From Eggerthellaceae bacterium UBA5906 (GTDB lineage Bacteria > Actinomycetota > Coriobacteriia > Coriobacteriales > Eggerthellaceae): a stretch of DNA of 41,856 nt. Below, piece after piece: positions 17,778 to 24,086 of the stretch. The notes under the pieces are model-generated. The model was not told the origin of the DNA, ran no database searches, and saw only the letters and a program-made list of their open reading frames with translations. The DNA lies in assembly GCA_002431805.1 (NCBI GenBank), contig DJEE01000042.1:1-41856 (forward strand), given 5' to 3'. The position numbers were made by a program, and so were the translations under genes. Each line of letters begins with the position of its first letter. The stretch's first letter is position 1.

Positions 17778-19654
17778 ACGATTCCCTTCCCATTCGAGGT
17801 GTAGTGATACGTAGGGACGGCTTGCTCGAGCATGCGGATGGCTTCCTCGTCGGTTGCCGACAACGCGTGCTCAAGCTCATCAAGCTTCGCCGCCACCTGG
17901 TCGTAGCTGATTTCCTGTCCGGTAGAGATCATGATGGACTGGTTGTCAGTAGGAAGCGTGCTCTCCTCGTCCATGAGCAGTTCCTCGTACATCTTCTCAC
18001 CTTCGCGCAGCCCCGTAAACTCGATTTTGATGTCAACATCGGGGGTAAGACCCTGCAATTGGATCAAACCTTTGGCAAGATCGACGATTTTGACAGGCTC
18101 GCCCATATCCAAAATGAAGATCTCGCCGCCGTGCGCCATGCCGCCCGCCTGGATAACCAAGCGAGACGCCTCGGGGATGGTCATGAAGAAGCGCTCGATG
18201 TCGGGATGGGTGACCGTAACCGGACCACCTGCTGCAATTTGGCGCTGGAACACAGGGATAACACTGCCGTTAGACCCCAGCACGTTGCCAAAACGCACTG
18301 CGGTGAAGATGGTTTTAGACGTGCGAGCGTAGTACTGCACCACCATTTCACCCATGCGCTTTGTTGCGCCCATTACGCTGGTGGGATTAACCGCTTTGTC
18401 CGTGGAAATGAAAATGAAACGTGCGGCACCATATGCGTCAGCCGCGCGCACCGCGTTAAGCGTGCCGAAAACGTTGTTGTGAACCGCTTCGCGCGGGCAA
18501 TGTTCCATAAGCGGAACGTGCTTGTGAGCAGCGGCATGGAACACGGCACCGGGGCGATACTTCGCAAACACCTCGTTTACGCGGTCGACATCGCACACGT
18601 TTCCAATTTCAATAATGATATCGATGTCGCTGTACTCTGAAAGCAATTCATTGCGCAGCATGTACGCGTCATTTTCGTACATATCGAAAATGACGATGCG
18701 AGCAGGAGCAACCGTGCACAGCTGACGGCACAGCTCGCTGCCGATGGAACCGCCGCCGCCGGTTACAAGCACCGTTTCACCAGCAATGTAGCCAGAAACC
18801 GCACGCGTGTTCAGAACGATTTCCTCACGACCAAGCAAGTCAGCGACATCAACATCGCGCAGGCTTACGTCGCCGATTTCGTCAAGAGACAGCGCGCGTA
18901 CGTTGGGAAGGGTGCGCAGGCGGCAGTCCGTTTTGGTGCACTCACCGTAAATGCGCTTGCGCTCTTCGGGCGTAGACGAAGGGATAGCCACGACAATTTG
19001 CTGAATATCGTAGCGATCAACCAAGTCAACGATGTCTTTCGTTGTTCCGGCAACTTTAACGCCGTGGATGCGCTGGCCTCGCTTAGCGGGGTCGTCGTCG
19101 GTTGCAACAACAGGAATACCCGGCATAAGCGGATCTTTCGAGGCCATGCGGCCAATGGCCAGAGAACCCGTTTCTCCCGCGCCGACAACAAGCGTTCGGG
19201 GACGATCGCATGTACGTTGCGAAGAGACGAACGCACGCCCCTTCTGGCGCATAAAGCGGAAAACAAACCTCATGCCGCCCATAAAGAAGATAAGCAGGAA
19301 GCACGACACCACAAAAACCCTGATGGGAAGCCTGGTTCCAATAATCCACAGAAACGCAGCACCACCCAACGTGCCAAGCACCGTTGCGCCAACAATCTGC
19401 ACGACTTCGTCGATGCTGGCATATTCCCAAAGGTTGTTGTACAAGCGAAACGCAGCAAGCACCAAAACGTTGATGCATGCCAAAATGCCCAAAACGAAAT
19501 AGATTTCGTTGTTGACGAACACTTCACCCTTCACATTTGTGAGGATTGATGCCAGCCAATACGAAACATACGTGGCAACGATGTCGAGCAGCAACAAAAG
19601 CGCTGTTCTTTTTGTGATATGCACGTCCAAACCCGGCCCCGTCTTAACCTTCAT
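17774..19654 (-). CDS. PglF/CapD-type UDP-sugar 4,6-dehydratase, membrane-bound
   Basis: 626-aa polysaccharide-biosynthesis enzyme of the WbpM/PglF/CapD family, which convert UDP-GlcNAc (or a related UDP-sugar) to a 4-keto-6-deoxy sugar for glycans or glycoproteins. Four hydrophobic segments lie in residues 15-135 (about 18-38, 52-70, 86-106, 111-130). A Rossmann/CoA-binding-like domain follows (GAGETG at 158-163), then an extended SDR domain with NAD motif TGGGGSIG at 298-305 and the catalytic STDKAVNPTSVMGATKR stretch. Starts ATG 19654 or the preceding TTG; the ribosome site is weak. Its stop overlaps argC, putting a cell-surface sugar gene at the head of an arginine operon, an unusual link. 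Substrate not determinable here. Confidence 0.92.
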   Translation of the reverse strand: MKVKTGPGLDVHITKRTALLLLLDIVATYVSYWLASILTNVKGEVFVNNEIYFVLGILACINVLVLAAFRLYNNLWEYASIDEVVQIVGATVLGTLGGAAFLWIIGTRLPIRVFVVSCFLLIFFMGGMRFVFRFMRQKGRAFVSSQRTCDRPRTLVVGAGETGSLAIGRMASKDPLMPGIPVVATDDDPAKRGQRIHGVKVAGTTKDIVDLVDRYDIQQIVVAIPSSTPEERKRIYGECTKTDCRLRTLPNVRALSLDEIGDVSLRDVDVADLLGREEIVLNTRAVSGYIAGETVLVTGGGGSIGSELCRQLCTVAPARIVIFDMYENDAYMLRNELLSEYSDIDIIIEIGNVCDVDRVNEVFAKYRPGAVFHAAAHKHVPLMEHCPREAVHNNVFGTLNAVRAADAYGAARFIFISTDKAVNPTSVMGATKRMGEMVVQYYARTSKTIFTAVRFGNVLGSNGSVIPVFQRQIAAGGPVTVTHPDIERFFMTIPEASRLVIQAGGMAHGGEIFILDMGEPVKIVDLAKGLIQLQGLTPDVDIKIEFTGLREGEKMYEELLMDEESTLPTDNQSIMISTGQEISYDQVAAKLDELEHALSATDEEAIRMLEQAVPTYHYTSNGKGIV

Positions 19655-19710
19655 CAAATAGAACAGTTCATAGTGTCAGATTACCTACAAAGGCTGCCGA
19701 CTGAGGGTTT

Positions 19711-19734
19711 ATTGTATCCAAAGTGTCGTATGAT
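19711..19734. promoter_or_regulatory. Divergent -10 elements for dehydratase-arg operon and glutamate-cysteine ligase
   Basis: Minus strand TACAAT (19711-19716) would start transcription about 50 nt before the dehydratase start. Plus strand TATGAT (19729-19734) would give a leader of about 27 nt for the ligase gene at 19768. Neither has a clear -35 at 17 bp, so both are tentative. Confidence 0.4.
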
Positions 19735-19767
19735 TGCAGCGATATTACCGGTCAAGGAGCTTGTTTC

Positions 19768-21069
19768 ATGAATACTACAGCCCGCCAAACCAACGACGAC
19801 ACGGAGCTTTGCCCTGCGGCACAACCGGCAAGACAAAGCAATATAGACGCCTTAGTGCGCTTTTTTGAAAGTGGCATCAAACCCCAAGGCAGCCACGGGA
19901 AGCTTGGCATCGAACTTGAGCAAACCATTGTGCGAAACGACGATTCCCCCGTTTCATACAGCGAAGAACACGGCGTTGCGTGGGTTTTGCAGCAGCTTTC
20001 CGCCCTGTACCCTAAGAAAACCGTTGACGACGAGGGAGACCTGCTGGGCGTTTCCAGGCGCGGAGAAGCCGTTACCATTGAGCCCGCGGCCCAAATTGAG
20101 CTTTCTGCAGGACCCTTCGACACGCTTGAGCACGCAAATGAAGTGTTCGAAGCGTATGAAAACACGCTGCAAAACCTTGTTGCACAAAACGACATGCATG
20201 TGGTTGCCCAGGGCTACCACCCCAGCGCAACGGCCAGAAGCCTTGAGCTGATCCCCAAGCAGCGCTACAACTTTATGAACCGCTACTTGAGCGCAAAAGA
20301 TTCATGCGGCCCCTGCATGATGAGGGGCAGTGCTTCTACGCAAATTTCCATTGACTACACCAGCACTGAAGATTGCCTGCGCAAAATGCGCCTTGCCTAC
20401 GCTTTGGTTCCCCTGCTAAGCCTGATATGCGACAACACACCCGTGTTTGAAGGGCAGCCCCGCAAGCACAAGCTTATTAGGACCGAAATTTGGAGACACA
20501 CCGACACCGACCGATGCGGCCTAGTGCCTGGTGCGCTTGACAAGGATTTCTCACTTGAGAAGTACGCCGAGTTCGTGTTAGACACGCCCGCTATTGTGAT
20601 GCCCGATAACGGCGGATGGAGCTATAGCGAGAAAACGTTCGGGGACATTTACGCGAACAAAGCCATGACGCAATTCGAGATTGAGCATGCCGTCTCTATG
20701 CAGTTTCCCGACGTTCGTCTGAAGACGTATCTGGAAATTCGCCCCGCTGATTCCATGCCCATACCTTACGTTATTGCATATGCGGCGCTTATTAAGGGGC
20801 TGTTCTACTGCCCCGACAGCCTTACTGCCCTTGATGAGCTTTTCTGCAATGTTGATGCAGCAGCTTTCGAAGAGGCAAAAGACCGCCTTATGGAGCAAGG
20901 ATACGCAGCCACCGTTTACGGCAAGCCTGCCGCGAAGCTGTGCGACAAGATTGTGGGAATAGCCACGAACGGGCTTCCGGAGCAAGACGAGGTTTACCTG
21001 AAGCCACTGGCTGATTTGGTTGCGCAGCGCACGACCTTAGCGGACATTGCCGAGCAATCCGAGCGCTAA
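19768..21069 (+). CDS. Glutamate-cysteine ligase, GCS2 family
   Basis: 433-aa ATP-dependent ligase of the GCS2 family (plant/EgtA-type), expected to form gamma-glutamylcysteine from glutamate and cysteine. Family marks: KLGIELEQTIV near residue 50 with the acidic metal-binding ELE, the MRGSASTQISIDY block (families usually read GASTQVNLDY), GGWSYSEKTFGD and the C-terminal LEIRPAD segment. ATG 19768 follows AAGGAG by 8 nt; 15 further upstream codons lack a start signal. No glutathione synthetase or ergothioneine genes are next to it, so the final thiol is unknown. It is the first gene after a divergent promoter and appears to be transcribed alone, with the FKBP gene 108 nt downstream. Confidence 0.87.
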   Translation: MNTTARQTNDDTELCPAAQPARQSNIDALVRFFESGIKPQGSHGKLGIELEQTIVRNDDSPVSYSEEHGVAWVLQQLSALYPKKTVDDEGDLLGVSRRGEAVTIEPAAQIELSAGPFDTLEHANEVFEAYENTLQNLVAQNDMHVVAQGYHPSATARSLELIPKQRYNFMNRYLSAKDSCGPCMMRGSASTQISIDYTSTEDCLRKMRLAYALVPLLSLICDNTPVFEGQPRKHKLIRTEIWRHTDTDRCGLVPGALDKDFSLEKYAEFVLDTPAIVMPDNGGWSYSEKTFGDIYANKAMTQFEIEHAVSMQFPDVRLKTYLEIRPADSMPIPYVIAYAALIKGLFYCPDSLTALDELFCNVDAAAFEEAKDRLMEQGYAATVYGKPAAKLCDKIVGIATNGLPEQDEVYLKPLADLVAQRTTLADIAEQSER

Positions 21070-21177
21070 GCAATCAACAAGCTGGAAACTTTTTTCGTAC
21101 AACGGCAAATCGCACCAGGCTTAAGCCAAGACTCAGGTAGACTGATGCGAACAATGTATCAACGATTGGAGAACCCC

Positions 21178-21606
21178 ATGAGCAATAAGGGCAAGAAAGT
21201 TAAAGTGCACTACACGGGCACGCTTGACGACGGCACCAAGTTTGACTCCTCGCTTGACCGCGGTGAGCCGTTGGAGTTTACGTGCATGGCTGGCCAGATG
21301 ATCCCCGGCTTTGATGCCGCCGTTGAAACCATGGAACAGGGCGAGACGAAGACCGTGCACATTCCCGCCGCTGACGCATACGGCGAGCGCAACGAAGAGC
21401 TTGTGCAGCGCATTCCGCTGGAGAACATCCCCAACGGCGATCAGCTCCCCGTTGGCCAAACCGTGTACATGCAGGGCCCGACCGGCCAGCCTTTCCCCGT
21501 GTTCGTGCAGTCCATTGAAAACGGCATTGTAACGTTTGACATGAACCACGAGCTTGCCGGTAAAGACCTGAACTTCGAGATTACGCTCGTAGAAATTGAA
21601 GGCTAG
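21178..21606 (+). CDS. SlyD-like FKBP peptidyl-prolyl isomerase
   Basis: 142-aa cytoplasmic prolyl isomerase and probable chaperone. The FKBP core begins VKVHYTGTLDDGTKFDSS and includes GQMIPGFDAAVETM; between about residues 70 and 120 an insert-in-flap domain replaces the flap, as in SlyD, and the FKBP core then closes with NHELAGKDLNFEI. Unlike E. coli SlyD there is no His/Cys-rich metal-binding tail. ATG 21178 follows GGAG by 6 nt. Monocistronic, ending at the hairpin at 21635. Confidence 0.93.
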   Translation: MSNKGKKVKVHYTGTLDDGTKFDSSLDRGEPLEFTCMAGQMIPGFDAAVETMEQGETKTVHIPAADAYGERNEELVQRIPLENIPNGDQLPVGQTVYMQGPTGQPFPVFVQSIENGIVTFDMNHELAGKDLNFEITLVEIEG

Positions 21607-21634
21607 GCTACTAGTACATTTTCAAGGTTCGCGT

Positions 21635-21668
21635 GAGGGGGCTGCTGTAGCAGCCCCCTCTATTTTTA
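21635..21668 (+). terminator. Terminator of the FKBP gene
   Basis: Arms 21635-21646 and 21649-21660 make a very stable GC stem followed by TATTTTTAT. On the opposite strand no T-run follows, so it acts on the plus strand only. Confidence 0.92.
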
Positions 21669-22520
21669 TGCTGCGTGCAAGCGTTCAGAAAACCGCAGCA
21701 CGCGGGCATTGAATTCTTGCTGCCCTACTTCGTTAAGGCGCGCTACTCGCTGGATGAGCCGCTCTTGGTACGTTTCCTCCAAAGCTTCAGGAACCTCTAG
21801 CCCCATTGCCGATGCAAGCGAATCGCGCAACTCGCCCACAGACGCGCTTTCTTCACGCGGACAGTAAGCGCAGGTTGAATGGCCCGAAAACGCACCATCT
21901 GATGCATCTTTGGGGTGCAGGGCGGAAAAGCGAACCTGCTTTTCACGCGCAGGGCCCAGCCAAACCTGCTGCGATGGTGCTTCTTTGCCTGCAGGGTCCC
22001 CGAAACCTTGGTGCGTAAGCTGCCAGAATATATCCGCCAAAACCATATAGCGCTCCTGGCAATCCCAAGGTCCTTCAAGCCAGATACGGCATGCAAGAGC
22101 CTGTGACCACGGTTGGCAATCAAACTGAGAGCCCGCGGTGTACCTGCGGCATGAAGGTGCTGCTTCTTGTTGCGCGCCCGAAACGCCAACCATGCGCGCC
22201 TGAAGCATGCGCTCGATGATGCACTTTCCCCCTGAAGAGAGCACAGCAAACTCCTCATAAGGAAACACGCAGCGCTTTTTGCCTTCTTTTCGTTTTATTG
22301 CGCACTGGCACATGGCATCAAGCGCATGGGCCATGCGTTTTCGCGCAATGCGGCGCTGCTGTGGAGAGGCGTTTTGCCACCCAGGCAAGCGCGAGGCATA
22401 AAACCGCTCAACCACATACAGCAGCGTTTTCTTGTCGCAGCAGACGAGGGCATCTTGGATGGTGGGCACTTCTTTGCGCGTGATGGACTGCGCGTCCCAA
22501 AGCAAATCAGAGCACGACAT
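21666..22520 (-). CDS. Unknown Cys-rich protein, second gene of LexA-box pair
   Basis: 284-aa soluble protein that I do not recognise. It is rich in Cys (pairs such as CC at 27-28 and a CAYC pair near residue 220) and in basic residues in the first half (QQRRIARKRM, KRKEGKKR), with many Trp and Gln; the C-terminal 60 residues are probably helical. No signal peptide or membrane segment. The open frame continues 60 codons upstream, but the ATG at 22520 has a perfect AGGAGGTG 5 nt before it. It overlaps the stop of the 97-aa gene by 14 nt, so the two are coupled. The CxxC and basic stretches could suggest zinc or nucleic-acid binding, but this is only a guess. Confidence 0.75.
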   Translation of the reverse strand: MSCSDLLWDAQSITRKEVPTIQDALVCCDKKTLLYVVERFYASRLPGWQNASPQQRRIARKRMAHALDAMCQCAIKRKEGKKRCVFPYEEFAVLSSGGKCIIERMLQARMVGVSGAQQEAAPSCRRYTAGSQFDCQPWSQALACRIWLEGPWDCQERYMVLADIFWQLTHQGFGDPAGKEAPSQQVWLGPAREKQVRFSALHPKDASDGAFSGHSTCAYCPREESASVGELRDSLASAMGLEVPEALEETYQERLIQRVARLNEVGQQEFNARVLRFSERLHAA

Positions 22521-22800
22521 AACCCACCTCCTGCATGAGGGCAACGGCATCGCAGCAATCCATAACCGCTGCGCACCGCAGCGGCAAAAGCTCGTATGCA
22601 GCCTGGTCAAACTCCATATCGTCATAAGAAAACGCCAGGTTGCCAAACACTTCGGGAGCAGAATCGCTGAACATTCCGCCTTCGAACAAACCCCTCGCAT
22701 ACAGGCTGTCTAGAACCTCGACTTGACACAGTGGAACGGCGGCAATAACCACCAGCGCTTCTGGACGAGAGCAGCACGAAACAGACCCGATTTCAGTCAT
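22507..22800 (-). CDS. Unknown 97-aa protein, first gene of LexA-box pair
   Basis: Small acidic protein with six Cys, including two CC pairs (residues 9-10 and 82-83). Two hydrophobic strands (ALVVIAAVPL, VGYVVL) suggest a compact alpha/beta fold rather than a membrane protein. I recognise no family. ATG 22800 is preceded by AGGTG about 9 nt upstream. The leader is about 130 nt from an extended -10 promoter overlapped by a near-consensus SOS box. The frame ends inside the ribosome-site region of the next gene, indicating cotranslation. Confidence 0.65.
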   Translation of the reverse strand: MTEIGSVSCCSRPEALVVIAAVPLCQVEVLDSLYARGLFEGGMFSDSAPEVFGNLAFSYDDMEFDQAAYELLPLRCAAVMDCCDAVALMQEVGYVVL

Positions 22801-22935
22801 GGCAAAACACCTACTTTATGTGTTCCAAGGATGAAGAGGATCTTGCAAGCGTGGTACGGGCAGCGAGGAACACCGCCGCCATCTATGGACAACCCGAGCG
22901 GGAAGCGCTTGCACTGGCTCTTGTGCGTTGACGCC

Positions 22936-22964
22936 AGTATATCATAGAAACGTACGTTTGTTCG
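22936..22964 (-). promoter_or_regulatory. Extended -10 promoter overlapped by LexA-like box
   Basis: On the minus strand CGAACAAACGTACG (22951-22964) matches the Gram-positive and actinobacterial LexA consensus CGAACRNRYGTTCG at 13 of 14 positions. It covers the -35 region and spacer of a TGATATACT extended -10 (core TATACT at 22936-22941, 17-bp spacer). A repressor bound here would block the promoter, suggesting DNA-damage control of the two unknown genes. An overlapping AAACGTACGTTT palindrome increases the symmetry. Confidence 0.6.
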
Positions 22965-22971
22965 TTAGAAA

Positions 22972-23023
22972 ATGAAAAAGAAACGGGGATTGATTCAGCG
23001 TTGCAACCCGAACCAATCCCCGT
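22972..23023 (-). terminator. Terminator of map
   Basis: Arms 22983-22992 and 23014-23023 form a 10-bp stem (ACGGGGATTG and complement). On the minus strand TTTCTTTTTC follows. It lies 8 nt past the map stop. Confidence 0.85.
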
Positions 23024-23030
23024 GCGTGTA

Positions 23031-23915
23031 TTACCAGCTCAGAAGCTCATAGCCGGTTTCGGTTACCACCAGCTGCACTTCCCATTGCGCAGACGGCTGA
23101 CGGTCGGCCGTGCGCACCGTCCAGCCGTTGGGGTCAGACATGTCGATGTCATGCGCGCCCATATTGATCATAGGCTCAATGGTAAAGCAACTGCCCGGCG
23201 CCAAAACCATGCCCGTGCCCGGTTCGGACACGTGACTTACAAACGGGTCTTCGTGAAATTCCAGGCCAATGCCGTGGCCGCCAAACTCACGCACCACCGA
23301 GAAGCCTTGCGCGTGCGCGTACTCGTGCACCGCCGCACCCACATCGCCAAGCAAACCCCACGGCTTTACCGCGGCAAGGCCGGCTTCAAGCGCTTTCTTC
23401 GTTTCCTCAACCAAACGACGCTTCTCGTCGGACACGTTGCCGATACAGAACATGCGGGAAGAGTCAGAGAAGTAGCCGTTTAGGATAGTAGAGCAATCGA
23501 CGTTGACGATATCGCCATCTTTCAGCACGTCATCGGGCGAAGGGATGCCGTGACACACCACTTCGTTAATGGACGTGCACACGCTTTTCGGATAACCCTC
23601 GTAGTTCAAGTCGGCCGGAATGCCGCCGTGCTCTACCGTGTAATCGTAAATCCACTTGTCGATTTCCTCGGTGGAAATGCCCGGCCCGATATGCTCGGCC
23701 ACGTAATCAAGCACGCCGATGTTAATAGCTGCGCTTTTCTTGATGCCCTCGATGTCCGCTGCCGTCTTCAACAAGCTGCGTTGCGGAACTTCAAAGCCTT
23801 GCTCATACAGCTCTTGCAGGCGCTCGTCGGAGTCAAGGTGGCACTTCTTATACTTGCGCCCGCTGCCGCACCAACACTCGTCGTTGCGACCGGGGCTTTT
23901 CATATTGTCGTACAT
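23031..23915 (-). CDS. map: Type I methionine aminopeptidase with SEC-C zinc motif
   Basis: Removes the initiator Met from new proteins at the ribosome. 294 aa. Residues 8-26 form an SEC-C motif (PGRNDECWCGSG...KKCH; zinc ligands Cys14, Cys16, Cys25, His26), an N-terminal extension found in some Gram-positive enzymes and likely to help ribosome or protein binding. The pita-bread catalytic domain carries the metal and active-site residues in CHGIPS (His), VNVDCS (Asp), GYFSDSS (Asp), GGHGIG (His), TIEPMI (Glu) and WEVQLVVTE (Glu). ATG 23915 follows AAAGGA, while a Met five codons upstream has no ribosome site. Flanked by terminators, so probably monocistronic. Confidence 0.96.
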   Translation of the reverse strand: MYDNMKSPGRNDECWCGSGRKYKKCHLDSDERLQELYEQGFEVPQRSLLKTAADIEGIKKSAAINIGVLDYVAEHIGPGISTEEIDKWIYDYTVEHGGIPADLNYEGYPKSVCTSINEVVCHGIPSPDDVLKDGDIVNVDCSTILNGYFSDSSRMFCIGNVSDEKRRLVEETKKALEAGLAAVKPWGLLGDVGAAVHEYAHAQGFSVVREFGGHGIGLEFHEDPFVSHVSEPGTGMVLAPGSCFTIEPMINMGAHDIDMSDPNGWTVRTADRQPSAQWEVQLVVTETGYELLSW

Positions 23916-23939
23916 GCTGCTTCCTTTCATTTGCGGCCT

Positions 23940-23965
23940 ATTGTACCGCTGTTAGCCATGGCTAA
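23940..23965 (-). promoter_or_regulatory. map promoter with 14-bp palindrome
   Basis: Minus-strand TACAAT (23940-23945) lies about 25 nt before the map start. Immediately upstream, TTAGCCATGGCTAA (23952-23965) is a perfect 14-bp palindrome in the spacer, a possible operator. No convincing -35. Confidence 0.45.
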
Positions 23966-24002
23966 ACTCGGGAAACACTCGAAACCCAAGCACGTTCGCA
24001 CA

Positions 24003-24041
24003 TAAAATCAGGGAAGCCGCCGAACGTTGCAGCAGCTTCCC
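24003..24041 (-). terminator. Terminator of pheST
   Basis: Arms 24011-24022 and 24030-24041 pair over 12 bp with two G-U wobbles, followed on the minus strand by TGATTTTATG. It lies about 45 nt past the pheT stop. Confidence 0.75.
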
Positions 24042-24086
24042 CATTCATGTTCTTAAACGCTTTGCCAGGCTAGCGTACCAGGCTGT

